Assembly (NCBI GenBank): GCA_003153375.1
Contig: PLYM01000260.1
Location: 1 to 50,147 of the forward strand
Length of the DNA: 50,147 bases
Reading direction: 5' to 3'
Source: Planctomycetaceae bacterium
GTDB lineage: Bacteria > Planctomycetota > Planctomycetia > Pirellulales > PALSA-1355
A program made the translations under genes and the position numbers. This document shows, one piece after another, positions 25,154 through 33,666 of the stretch. Under the pieces are notes generated by a model. It was not told where the DNA came from and did not search any database. It worked only from the letters and a program-made list of their open reading frames with translations. The stretch's first letter is position 1. Every line of letters begins with the position of its first letter.

Positions 25154-26482
25154 ATGAAGATCGTCTATTTGGGCGCAGGCGCGGCCGGAATGTACTGCGG
25201 CAGTTGCCTGCACGACAACACGTTGGCAGCCGCGCTGTTGGCGCTGGGCGAAGACGTCCTGTTGATGCCCACCTACACGCCGCTGCGCACCGATGAGCAG
25301 GACGTCAGCGAGTCGCGGTTGTTCTTCGGCGGCATCAACGTCTACTTGCAGCAGCACTCCGCGCTGTTTCGCCACACGCCCTGGTTTATCGACGCCCTGC
25401 TCGATCGGCCGAGCATCATCAACTGGGTCACTAAGGGTGGACCCAGCGTCGAAGCCTCGCGCCTGGGCGACTTGACCGTCTCGATGCTGGCCGGCGAGCA
25501 TGGACGGCAGCGCAAGGAGATCGATAAGCTCGTCCATTGGCTGGCCAGCGACGCCCGGCCCGACGTGGTACACCTTTCGAACGCGATGCTGCTGGGCATG
25601 GCACGCGAAATCCGCAAGCTGGGCATCCCGGTGCTGTGTTCGCTGTCGGGCGAAGACATTTTTCTGGAGAAGCTCGTAGAGCCGTTCTACAGCCAGGCTC
25701 GCGGCATTCTGCGCGAGCGCGGCGGCGAGATCGAAGGCCACGTGGCCTTGAATCACTATTATGCCGACTTCATGGCCGGGTATATGGACGTGCCGCGGGA
25801 GCGGATTCACGTGATTCCGCACGGCCTGAACCTCGCCGGCCATGGCACGCGGCGGGATCGCGGCGACGGAGTGGCCGTGATCGGCTACCTGGCCCGCATC
25901 TGCGCCGACAAGGGGCTGCACAATCTGATCGCGGCGGCCGAGCTGCTGGCCGAAGATCCGAGCGTGCCACCGTTTGCCATTCGTGCCGCCGGTTACCTGG
26001 GCAATTCCGATCGGCCCTACTTGGAGACGATCAACGAGCGCGTGGCCCGCTGGAAGCAACCGGATCGGTTCCGTTATGTTGGCGAGCTGACCCGCGCGGA
26101 GAAGATCGCCTTTTTGCAGGGGCTCGACGTGATGAGCTTGCCAACGGTCTACCACGAGAGCAAGGGACTCAGCGTTCTCGAGGCCTTGGCCAACGCGGTG
26201 CCGGTCGTGCTGCCCGCGCACGGCGCATTTCCCGAGGTCATCGAGCAGACGGGCGGCGGCTTGCTCTACGACCCGCAAGATCCACGTGCGTTGGCCGCGC
26301 AGTTGAAGCGGCTGCTGACGAATCCGGCCGAACGCGCCGCGCTGGGCGCGAGCGGCCAGCAGGCCGTACACCGCGATTTTCAGGCCGCCGAGATGGCCGA
26401 GCGAACCCGCGACCTCTATCAGCAGGTTCTCGCCCAGCGGCAGACCCCACACCGCGCCGCGGCTGACGGGCTGCGCAAGTAG
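25154..26482 (+). CDS. Glycosyltransferase family 4
   Basis: 442 residues. The N-terminal Rossmann domain begins MKIVYLGAGAAGMYCGSCLHDN, and the second domain contains VIGYLARICADKGLHNLI and RYVGELTRAEKIAFLQGLDVMSLPTVYHESKGLSVLEALANAVPVV, in which the E-x7-E motif of GT4 enzymes is visible. Such enzymes transfer a sugar from a nucleotide donor, retaining the anomeric configuration. No membrane helix is seen, so it acts in the cytoplasm. No surrounding polysaccharide genes define the product. ATG 25154 has no evident Shine-Dalgarno site. Confidence 0.9.
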   Translation: MKIVYLGAGAAGMYCGSCLHDNTLAAALLALGEDVLLMPTYTPLRTDEQDVSESRLFFGGINVYLQQHSALFRHTPWFIDALLDRPSIINWVTKGGPSVEASRLGDLTVSMLAGEHGRQRKEIDKLVHWLASDARPDVVHLSNAMLLGMAREIRKLGIPVLCSLSGEDIFLEKLVEPFYSQARGILRERGGEIEGHVALNHYYADFMAGYMDVPRERIHVIPHGLNLAGHGTRRDRGDGVAVIGYLARICADKGLHNLIAAAELLAEDPSVPPFAIRAAGYLGNSDRPYLETINERVARWKQPDRFRYVGELTRAEKIAFLQGLDVMSLPTVYHESKGLSVLEALANAVPVVLPAHGAFPEVIEQTGGGLLYDPQDPRALAAQLKRLLTNPAERAALGASGQQAVHRDFQAAEMAERTRDLYQQVLAQRQTPHRAAADGLRK

Positions 26483-26500
26483 GGCAATTTCGCCCTTTCT
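26481..26500 (+). terminator. Short hairpin terminator after GT4 gene
   Basis: AGGGC (26481-26485) and GCCCT (26492-26496) enclose AATTTC and are followed by TTCT. The stem starts on the stop codon itself. It is a modest terminator candidate. Confidence 0.4.
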
Positions 26501-26666
26501 GGCGAATTGGCGGCTTAGGTGTTGCATTTCAGCGCAAAAGGGCAGAAAATTATGGGGCGGAAATTTTGATCGTGCCCTGGCGCGGTGACCAAACGGGGCG
26601 AACGTCGTCGCGCCTGTTGCCCCGGTGTGAGGGAAAGTCGCCCAGCAGTACACAAGGACCCTTGTG

Positions 26667-27041
26667 ATGGCCAAGAAGATTTACGTCGGTAATCTCCCCT
26701 GGTCGACGACGTCGGCCACCCTGGAAACTCTATTCAGTGCCCATGGGACCGTGACTTCGGCCGAGGTGATTTCCGATCGCGAAACGGGCCGCTCGCGCGG
26801 TTTCGGCTTTGTGGAGATGGAATCTGACGATGCCTGCCAGCGGGCGATCCAAGCGCTGAATGGGGCCGAAGTGGATGGCCGTGCGATCACCGTCAACGAA
26901 GCTCGCGAGCGTGCTCCTCGATCGGGAGGCGGTGGCGGCGGCGGGGGTTATGGCGGTGGCGGCCGTGGTCGCGGGGGCGGTGGCGGCGGCGGCGGCGGAG
27001 GTCGCGGTTACGGCGGCGGCGGTGGCGGCCGAGATTACTGA
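26667..27041 (+). CDS. Glycine-rich RRM RNA-binding protein
   Basis: 124 residues from ATG 26667 (GTG 26664 is the alternative). One RRM domain covers residues 4-80: RNP2 is IYVGNLPW (5-12), RNP1 is SRGFGFVEM (about 43-51). The tail from about residue 85 is almost only glycine with scattered Arg and Tyr (GGGYGGGGRGRGG), like the RGG-type RNA-binding proteins of cyanobacteria (Rbp) and plants. These are single-stranded RNA binders, often cold-induced. The long leader (about 165 bases from the previous hairpin) could hold regulatory elements. Located ahead of the S18 gene but 200 bases away. Confidence 0.93.
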   Translation: MAKKIYVGNLPWSTTSATLETLFSAHGTVTSAEVISDRETGRSRGFGFVEMESDDACQRAIQALNGAEVDGRAITVNEARERAPRSGGGGGGGGYGGGGRGRGGGGGGGGGGRGYGGGGGGRDY

Positions 27042-27241
27042 GCGTTCGCACCCAATTTGGCTCCGCCGTGCTGGCGCTGGGTCAGCCACGCGGATCCAAC
27101 AGGTGGTCCAACCACGCTTTACCGCCCTCAGCGGCTGTGGCAAACCCCGCGCCGAGTTGGGGTCTGGCTTCGTCGGCCAAAGTCGGGTAGGTTATACGGC
27201 TTCGAATCAACTGGCACACATTTCCAGGTCGCTGAAGTTCT

Positions 27242-27511
27242 ATGAAGAAGTTTAAGGGGCCGCCGAAACGGCGATCCAACAAGAACAAGGTCCGGGCGAA
27301 AAAGAAGGATCCTATTTTTGTCGACGGCGAACGCCCTCGTCCGATGTACGTCGACTACAAGGATCTCGACCTGCTGACCAAATTGACCAATCGGCAAGGC
27401 AAGATCGTTGGCCGTCGCAAGAGCGGTTGCACCGCCGCCAGCCAACACGCGGTGACGCTGGCCGTCAAGCGCGCCCGCTTCATGGCCCTGCTGCCCTACG
27501 TCGGCGACTAG
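27242..27511 (+). CDS. rpsR: Ribosomal protein bS18
   Basis: 89 residues. DYKDLDLLTKLTNRQGKIVGRR followed by GCTAASQHAVTLAVKRARFMALLPYV matches bS18 in order and length; the basic N-terminus (PPKRRSNKNK) is a usual extension. It binds 16S rRNA with bS6 in the platform of the small subunit. Unlike many bacteria, there is no rpsF, ssb or rplI beside it. This could be the main copy or a paralogue. Confidence 0.92.
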   Translation: MKKFKGPPKRRSNKNKVRAKKKDPIFVDGERPRPMYVDYKDLDLLTKLTNRQGKIVGRRKSGCTAASQHAVTLAVKRARFMALLPYVGD

Positions 27512-27621
27512 GAAGTCCTCGCAGCTCGTCGTTCCTCAGCTTCACCCCAAGCTCGCAGTTGACCGCTGCGTGTTTTTGCTGCGCGCGTCGTTCTTCATCC
27601 TTACGCCATCCACTCGACTCC

Positions 27622-28044
27622 GTGCCCCAATCCTTCAAAACCACGCGCCGCGTTGAGTTCCGCGACACCGATGCTGCCGGCATCGTACACTTCTCGGTCT
27701 TCTTCACCTACATGGAGCAAGCCGAGCACGACTTGCTGCGGCACCTCGGACTGAGTGTCGTGCTGGCCGATGAGCAGGGACCGATCTCGTTTCCGCGCGT
27801 CGCCACACGCTGCGATTATCAACGGGCGGCAAAGTTCGAGGACCTGCTGGACGTCGAAACCGCGATCGTCCGGCTGGGCAAGAAGAGCGTCACCTTCGAG
27901 TTCAACTTCGCCCACGAAGGCCGGCCCGTGGCCAGCGGGCAGATCACGACCGTCTGCTGCCGCTTCCAGCAAGACGGCAGCCCCAAGTCGATCGACATTC
28001 CCACCTGGATCGCGGAAAAGTTTGCCGTCGCGTGCGTTGAATAA
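27622..28044 (+). CDS. Acyl-CoA thioesterase (4HBT/YbgC type)
   Basis: 140 residues from GTG 27622, the position that brings the family N-terminus to residue 1; the longer frame upstream has no similarity. The hot-dog fold is recognised by RVEFRDTDAAGIVHFSVFFTYMEQAEHDLLR, with Asp17 as the catalytic acid of 4-hydroxybenzoyl-CoA thioesterase relatives. It would hydrolyse short acyl-CoA or aromatic acyl-CoA esters. It precedes the ABC transporter genes by about 87 bases and may be unrelated to them. No Tol-Pal genes, the frequent context of ybgC, are in view. Confidence 0.88.
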   Translation: MPQSFKTTRRVEFRDTDAAGIVHFSVFFTYMEQAEHDLLRHLGLSVVLADEQGPISFPRVATRCDYQRAAKFEDLLDVETAIVRLGKKSVTFEFNFAHEGRPVASGQITTVCCRFQQDGSPKSIDIPTWIAEKFAVACVE

Positions 28045-28131
28045 CGGTTACTCGAGTCCGAACCATCCCGCTAACCTCGCACCTTCTAACCTCCCAACTT
28101 CCAACCTCCCACCTTAAAACGGCGCAGGGCC

Positions 28132-28800
28132 ATGGCCGAGCTCATCGTTCAGGAGGTCGCGAAGTCCTATCCCACGCGGGCCGAACCGCTCAGCGTGCTG
28201 CGCGGCGTTTCGCTGCGTCTGGCGGCGGGAGAGAACATGGCGATCCTCGGACCCAGCGGCTGCGGCAAGAGCACGCTGCTGCACATCATCGGCACGCTCG
28301 ACACGCCCACCTCGGGCCGCGTCTCGCTCGACGGCGCCGATCCATTTACGTTCGACGAACCGCGGCTGGCCGCGTTTCGCAATCACAAGATCGGCTTCAT
28401 CTTTCAAGATCATCACCTGCTGGCACAGTGTTCCGTGCTCGAAAACGTGCTGCTGCCGACGCTGGCCGACGGCGCGCCCCCGGATGCGGCGGTCGAGCGG
28501 GCCCGCGTGCTGTTGAATCGCGTGGGCCTGGCCCATCGTCTCGAACATCTGCCCGCGGAACTCTCGGGCGGCGAACGGCAACGCACGGCCATTGCCCGGG
28601 CGCTGGTGAACCGGCCCGAGTTGCTGTTGGCCGACGAACCGACCGGCAACCTAGATCGTCATACGGCCGCGACCGTCAGTCGGCTGCTGCTCGAGCTGCA
28701 AGCGCAGGAACAGACGATGCTGCTGGTGGTGACGCACAGCCTGGAGCTGGCCGGCATGCTGCAGCGGCGTCTGGAGCTCAACGACGGTCAACTCGCATAG
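28132..28800 (+). CDS. ABC transporter ATPase (LolD/MacB type)
   Basis: 222 residues. Walker [10 protein letters not shown] (40-48), Q-loop FIFQDHHLL, signature LSGGERQR, Walker [13 protein letters not shown] and the His switch VVTHS are all intact. The sequence type ([27 protein letters not shown]) is that of the LolD/MacB/FtsE group, which work with FtsX-like permeases. The next gene, 42 bases on, is such a permease, so the two form a transporter or mechanotransmission complex in the inner membrane. Lipoprotein export (Lol) is one possibility; the cargo is unknown. Confidence 0.93.
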   Translation: MAELIVQEVAKSYPTRAEPLSVLRGVSLRLAAGENMAILGPSGCGKSTLLHIIGTLDTPTSGRVSLDGADPFTFDEPRLAAFRNHKIGFIFQDHHLLAQCSVLENVLLPTLADGAPPDAAVERARVLLNRVGLAHRLEHLPAELSGGERQRTAIARALVNRPELLLADEPTGNLDRHTAATVSRLLLELQAQEQTMLLVVTHSLELAGMLQRRLELNDGQLA

Positions 28801-28842
28801 TCAATTCGCAGTTCAACCGCCCAGAGGAGCGCACCGCTCACG

Positions 28843-31800
28843 ATGTCGTTCCGTAGATTGATCCTTGCAAGCCTGCGCTATCATTGGCGCACCAATTTGG
28901 CCGTGGCACTGGCCGTGATGGCCGCCGGCGCGGTGCTGACTGGCGCCCTGCTGGTGGGCGACTCGATGCAAGGCAGCCTGCGTCACCTGCTACTCGATCA
29001 ATTGGGCGAGATCGATGACGTGTTGGTGACCGATCGTTTTTTCCGCCCCGAGCTGGCCGCCGAACTGGCCGCAGCGCCGAAGTTTCATGACTTCTTTTCG
29101 CAGGCCGTGCCGGCCGTCATTGTGCAAGGCAGCATCGAGCACCCGCGCGCCGGCGGCGCGCTGCGCGCGGGCAAGGTCACGGCCATCGGCTGCGGACCCG
29201 AGTTCTGGTCGCTGGGCGCCGGCGGACCGGCCCACTCGCCCGGCAAAGGCGAGATCGTGCTCAACGCGCCGCTGGCCGAAGAAATCGCCGCTCGCGTCGG
29301 CGACGAAGTGCTGCTGCGCATCGGCACGGTGAGCCAGATTCCGCCCGATAGCGCCTTGGGCCGCAAGACCGAGACGATTCGCAACCGCCGACTGAAAGTC
29401 TCGGCAATCATTCCGGCCGCGGGGTTGGGGCGATTCGCGCTCAATCCGAGCCAGCAGTCGCCTCACGACGCTTTCGTGGCGCCCGAAACCTTGCAAGATG
29501 CGCTCGAGCAAGCGGGCCTGGTCAATGCGCTCTTCGTGGCCGGCAAACCGGGTCAAGCGCCGAGCGCCGCGGCCGATGACGCCCTGGCGGACGACTTTCA
29601 TCCGACGCTGGCCGACTATGGCATTCGCATCGAGACCAACCCGCTGGGCTTCGTGCAAGTGACAAGCAATCGCATGCTGCTCGAACCGGCCGTCGTCCGC
29701 GCCGTCGAAAAAACCTTTGCCGGTGATCGGCCGCAGGCGGTGTTCACCTACCTGGCCAACACGATTGCCGGCGGCGGCCACGAGATACCCTATTCCACGA
29801 TCTCGGCCATCGATTTCACGGCGCAGCCGCCGCTCGGTCCGTTCACGACGCCCGAGGGGCAGGCCATCGAAGCGTTGGCCGATGACGAAATCGCGCTGAA
29901 TACTTGGGCGGCCGAAGACCTGGGTGTCGAGCCCGGGGTGGAGATTGAAATCACCTACTTCGAGCCGGAGAGCACGCACGCCGAAGTCCGCGAATCCAAA
30001 GCCCGCTTTCGGCTCAAGGCCATCGTGGCCATGACCGGCGCGGGGGCCGACAAGGACCTGACGCCGCAAATGCCGGGCGTGACCGACCGCGCGACAATTG
30101 GCGACTGGGACGCGCCGTTTCCGTTTCACGCTGGACGGGTGCGCAAAAAGGACGAGAAATACTGGGACGACTATCGCACCACGCCCAAGGCTTTCGTTTC
30201 GCTGAACACCGGCCGACGTCTGTGGTCCAGCCGCTTTGGCAATACCACCTCGATTCGCCTGGTGCCGCCTCCGGGTGAATCCGTCCAGCAGCTCGCGGCC
30301 CAATTGAAGCTCGATCCCTCGGCGCTCAGTTTTCAATTCATTCCCGCCAAGCGCCTGGGGCTGGCGGCCGCCGCGGGCACCACCCCGTTCGGCATGCTGT
30401 TTCTGATGTTCAGCTTCTTCATCATGATCTCGGCCGTGTTGCTGATCGCCCTGTTGTTTCGCCTGGGCGTGGAACAACGGGCCGCCGAGATCGGCACGCT
30501 CCGCGCCGTGGGCATCGGCAATCGCCGCGTCGCGCTGCTGCTCGTCGCGGAAGGTGCCGTAGTGGCGATCGTGGGATCGCTGCTGGGCGTCGTGGCCGGC
30601 GTCGGTTACGCCTGGCTGATGCTCTCGGGCCTTCGCACCTTGTGGCTGCAAGCCATCAGTTCACCATTTCTCGAGCTGTACGTCACGCCGCAAAGTCTCG
30701 CCCTCGGCTTTGCCAGCGGCGTGATCGTGGCCCTGCTCACGATTCTCTGGACCACCTGGCGCCTGGGCCATCTCAGCGTGCGCCGCTTGCTGACTGGGCA
30801 GGTGACGGAGACTCGCGGCATCGGCCGCGCGGCGCTCGGCAAGAGTAAAACCTGCGCCGGCGCGATGGCCGTCCTGGCGATTCTGCTGGGAGCCGCCTCC
30901 TTGGCACTCGGCGGCGCCGCGCAAGCCGGCGCGTTTGTCGGCTCGGGCGCGGCCGTGCTCGGCTGCGGATTGACGCTGATTTGGATTCGATTGCGCCGGG
31001 GCACTCGGTCGAATGCGGCGGGCTGGGGCCGCTGGCCCCTGACGCAATTGGCGCTGCTCAATGGTGCCCGCAATCCGAGCCGCAGCACCCTTTCGATCGG
31101 CCTGATCGCCACGGCCAGCTTTTTGATCGTGGCTCTGAGCGCGTTTCGCCTTGATCCAGCCAGTGAGTCGCGGGGCATTGAGAGCGGCAGCGGGGGCTTC
31201 AGCCTGGTGGCCGAAAGCGACCAGCCAATCTATCAAAACCTCGACACCTCGGAGGGCCGCGTCGATATCGGCTTTGGCGACGATGCCAATGCTCTCGTCG
31301 GCCACTGCACGATCGTGCCGCTGCGCGTGCGCCAGGGCGACGATGCCAGCTGCTTGAATCTCTATCAGCCGACGCAGCCCCGCGTGCTGGGCGTGACGGC
31401 CGATTTGATTCACCGCGGCGGCTTCGCCTGGGCAGCCACCGCGGCCACGACCGCCGCAGAAAGACAAAACCCCTGGCTGCTGCTCGAACAAAAGCTGCCC
31501 GACGATGCCGATGGCACGCCGGTGCTGCCCGCGGTGCTCGATTTCAACACGGCCGAATACAGCCTGCACAAGGGCCAGATCGGCGCCCGGCTCGAGATCA
31601 AGGACGGACACGGCCGCCCGGTGCGCCTGCAATTCGTCGGGCTGCTCAAGAACTGCATCTTCCAGGGCGACGTGCTGATCAGCGAGCCGGCACTGTTGGC
31701 ACATTTTCCGCAAGTCAGCGGCTACCGCTTCTTCCTGGTCGACACGCACGACGAAGGGTCCACCGCCGTGCGCCAGGCGCTGGAGAGCTCGCTGGGCGAC

Positions 31801-32241
31801 TACGGCTTCGACGTCGAGTCGAGCTACGAACGTCTGGCCGGCTTCTTCGCGGTGCAAAACACGTACCTATCGACATTCCAAAGCCTGGGCGGACTGGGTC
31901 TGCTCTTGGGCACGCTGGGCCTGGCCACAGTCCAGTTGCGAAGTGTGCTCGAACGGCGTGGCGAGCTGGCCTTGATGCGGGCCGCCGGTTTCCGGCGCGC
32001 ACTGCTGGCCCGGCTGGTGATGATCGAAAACTCGCTGCTGCTGGTCGGCGGATTGGCCGTCGGCGTGATCGCGGCACTGGTGGCCGTGGTGCCGTTCTGG
32101 CTCGGCGGCGGCGCGAGCGTGCCCTGGCTATCCTTGGCGCTCACGCTGGCCACGGTGCTGGCCGTGGGTCTGCTGGCCGGTCTGGTCTCCGTGCGAGCAA
32201 CACTGCGGGCCGAGCTGTTGCCGGCCCTGCGCGAAGAGTAA
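28843..32241 (+). CDS. FtsX-type ABC transporter permease, large
   Basis: 1132 residues. One helix near residues 15-38 is followed by a large extracytoplasmic domain. A first FtsX-type membrane core lies at about 515-640 (FGMLFLMFSFFIMISAVLLIALLFR, then EIGTLRAVGIGNRRVALLLVAEG), further helices at about 675-705 and 745-765, a second extracytoplasmic domain, and a second FtsX core at about 1010-1125 (GELALMRAAGFRRALLARLVMIEN). So both halves of a MacB/LolCE-type permease are in one chain. It pairs with the LolD-like ATPase upstream. Length is about twice that of LolC/LolE. Substrate unknown; lipoprotein or exporter roles are inference. Confidence 0.88.
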   Translation: MSFRRLILASLRYHWRTNLAVALAVMAAGAVLTGALLVGDSMQGSLRHLLLDQLGEIDDVLVTDRFFRPELAAELAAAPKFHDFFSQAVPAVIVQGSIEHPRAGGALRAGKVTAIGCGPEFWSLGAGGPAHSPGKGEIVLNAPLAEEIAARVGDEVLLRIGTVSQIPPDSALGRKTETIRNRRLKVSAIIPAAGLGRFALNPSQQSPHDAFVAPETLQDALEQAGLVNALFVAGKPGQAPSAAADDALADDFHPTLADYGIRIETNPLGFVQVTSNRMLLEPAVVRAVEKTFAGDRPQAVFTYLANTIAGGGHEIPYSTISAIDFTAQPPLGPFTTPEGQAIEALADDEIALNTWAAEDLGVEPGVEIEITYFEPESTHAEVRESKARFRLKAIVAMTGAGADKDLTPQMPGVTDRATIGDWDAPFPFHAGRVRKKDEKYWDDYRTTPKAFVSLNTGRRLWSSRFGNTTSIRLVPPPGESVQQLAAQLKLDPSALSFQFIPAKRLGLAAAAGTTPFGMLFLMFSFFIMISAVLLIALLFRLGVEQRAAEIGTLRAVGIGNRRVALLLVAEGAVVAIVGSLLGVVAGVGYAWLMLSGLRTLWLQAISSPFLELYVTPQSLALGFASGVIVALLTILWTTWRLGHLSVRRLLTGQVTETRGIGRAALGKSKTCAGAMAVLAILLGAASLALGGAAQAGAFVGSGAAVLGCGLTLIWIRLRRGTRSNAAGWGRWPLTQLALLNGARNPSRSTLSIGLIATASFLIVALSAFRLDPASESRGIESGSGGFSLVAESDQPIYQNLDTSEGRVDIGFGDDANALVGHCTIVPLRVRQGDDASCLNLYQPTQPRVLGVTADLIHRGGFAWAATAATTAAERQNPWLLLEQKLPDDADGTPVLPAVLDFNTAEYSLHKGQIGARLEIKDGHGRPVRLQFVGLLKNCIFQGDVLISEPALLAHFPQVSGYRFFLVDTHDEGSTAVRQALESSLGDYGFDVESSYERLAGFFAVQNTYLSTFQSLGGLGLLLGTLGLATVQLRSVLERRGELALMRAAGFRRALLARLVMIENSLLLVGGLAVGVIAALVAVVPFWLGGGASVPWLSLALTLATVLAVGLLAGLVSVRATLRAELLPALREE

Positions 32242-32396
32242 GAAGAAGAGATAAGTCGTGTGCTGGCCGATCACCCGTCGCCTGGGCAAACGGCCGACGA
32301 ACCGCTAAGCTGATTTCGCCCGTGGGGGCTGCCGATTGAGTCGCCCCGCTGAGTGCGCCCACCCCATCCCTGCCGCCGTTTTGGAGTCATGCCGCC

Positions 32397-33407
32397 ATGA
32401 GAGGCACGCTGGCACTTCTCGCATCGATCGCCTTGGCCATGTTCTGCTGGGGCGTTTATGGCCCCGTGTTGCGCGAGGGGCAGCTCGACATGGCGGGCAG
32501 TTCGCTGCGGCCCTTCATCTGCGTGGGCATGGCCTACTTTCTGATCGCGGTTCTCGCACCCGGCGTCTTGATGAAGGTGCGTCCCGAGCCGGGGCACTGG
32601 TCCACGAGCGGCATTTTTTGGAGTCTGGCGGCCGGCGCGGTCGGCGCGCTGGGAGCGTTGGGCATCATCCTGGCGCTGTCATCTGGCGGCAGCCCGGTCT
32701 ATGTGATGCCGCTGGTGTTTGGCTGCGCCCCGGTCGTCAACACGTTCTTGACCATGTATTGGGCTCGCTCGTACAAGCAAGCGGGACCGATCTTCATCGC
32801 TGGCTTGATCCTGGTCGTGTTGGGAGCCGTGACCGTGCTATTGTCGCGACCCCACGGCCATGCCGCCGCCGAGAGTGCTCCGCTGACGCCGCAACAGCTC
32901 ACCGAAATCATCCTGTTCACGGCCATGACCACCGTGTCGTGGGGCGTGTATGGTCCCATGCTCCATCGCGGCCAAATGGGCATGGCCGGCAGCCGGCTGC
33001 GACCGTTGATCTGCGTCGGGCTGGCCTACTTTCTGATCGCGGTGCTCGTGCCGCTGATGTTGCTGACGCAATGGGACAAGCCCGACGCCCATTTCACCTT
33101 CAACGGCACCTTGTGGAGCCTGGGTGGCGGTGCCGCCGGAGCCCTGGGCGCGCTGGGCATCATCATGGCGTTCAACTTTGGCGGCAAGCCGATCTATGTC
33201 ATGCCGCTGGTGTTTGGCGGCGCGCCGGTGATCAACACCTTCGCCAGCGTGTTGCGAGCCGGCACTTTTGGCGAACTGCCGGCCATGTTCTACGCCGGAC
33301 TGATCGTCGTGGCCGCCGGAGCCGTGACCGTGCTGGTCTTCTCGCCCAAGGGGGGCCATGCCCCGCCGACCAAAAAAACCAAGCACGAAGCCGCGCCGGC
33401 CTCGTAG
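32397..33407 (+). CDS. Internally duplicated 10-TM DMT-like transporter
   Basis: 336 residues in two similar halves (about 5-165 and 171-330), each with about five membrane helices. Each half has the shared blocks WGVYGP(V/M)L, LRP(F/L)ICVG(M/L)AYFLIAVL and YVMPLVFG(C/G)AP. Five plus five helices fits the inverted-repeat plan of the drug/metabolite transporter (EamA-like) superfamily, although the halves are more alike than usual for that family. The C-terminus is a short basic tail. Substrate and direction are unknown. It follows the ABC permease gene by 155 bases and may be independent. Confidence 0.8.
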   Translation: MRGTLALLASIALAMFCWGVYGPVLREGQLDMAGSSLRPFICVGMAYFLIAVLAPGVLMKVRPEPGHWSTSGIFWSLAAGAVGALGALGIILALSSGGSPVYVMPLVFGCAPVVNTFLTMYWARSYKQAGPIFIAGLILVVLGAVTVLLSRPHGHAAAESAPLTPQQLTEIILFTAMTTVSWGVYGPMLHRGQMGMAGSRLRPLICVGLAYFLIAVLVPLMLLTQWDKPDAHFTFNGTLWSLGGGAAGALGALGIIMAFNFGGKPIYVMPLVFGGAPVINTFASVLRAGTFGELPAMFYAGLIVVAAGAVTVLVFSPKGGHAPPTKKTKHEAAPAS

Positions 33408-33596
33408 CGGGACTGGTCGGGTGCAGGCGTGCCGCGGGGCGGCCCGGCTGCCAGTCGTTTAACCCGCTGAAACCCGACGGGTTCGCCGGACGGTGGCTCA
33501 AGCACGAGCCGATGCACGCTGAACCCGGATCGAGCGGCCGGCCGCAGGGCGCCGTTTTGCTGGCGCTTTGGGGCCAGGAATTGGGCCGACATCAGG

Positions 33597-33625
33597 TTGG
33601 ACGCGGGCAGGGGGCATGGTATAAA
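33597..33625 (+). promoter_or_regulatory. Sigma-70-type promoter for redoxin fusion gene
   Basis: TTGGAC (33597-33602), a 17-base spacer and TATAAA (33620-33625), about 40 bases before the ATG at 33667. Good match to a housekeeping promoter. Confidence 0.6.
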
Positions 33626-33666
33626 AATGGGGTCCAGGCGAGTCAATTCAAAAAAAGGGCTTTATC

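Noticed and set aside
26928-27035. Glycine-codon GGC/GGT repeat as a possible microsatellite
   Set aside because: It is in frame and encodes the expected Gly-rich tail of the RRM protein.
27202-27230. A GGTTCGAAT-like tRNA T-loop candidate near CTTCGAATC
   Set aside because: No acceptor, D-arm or anticodon stem can be paired around it; it is the leader of rpsR.
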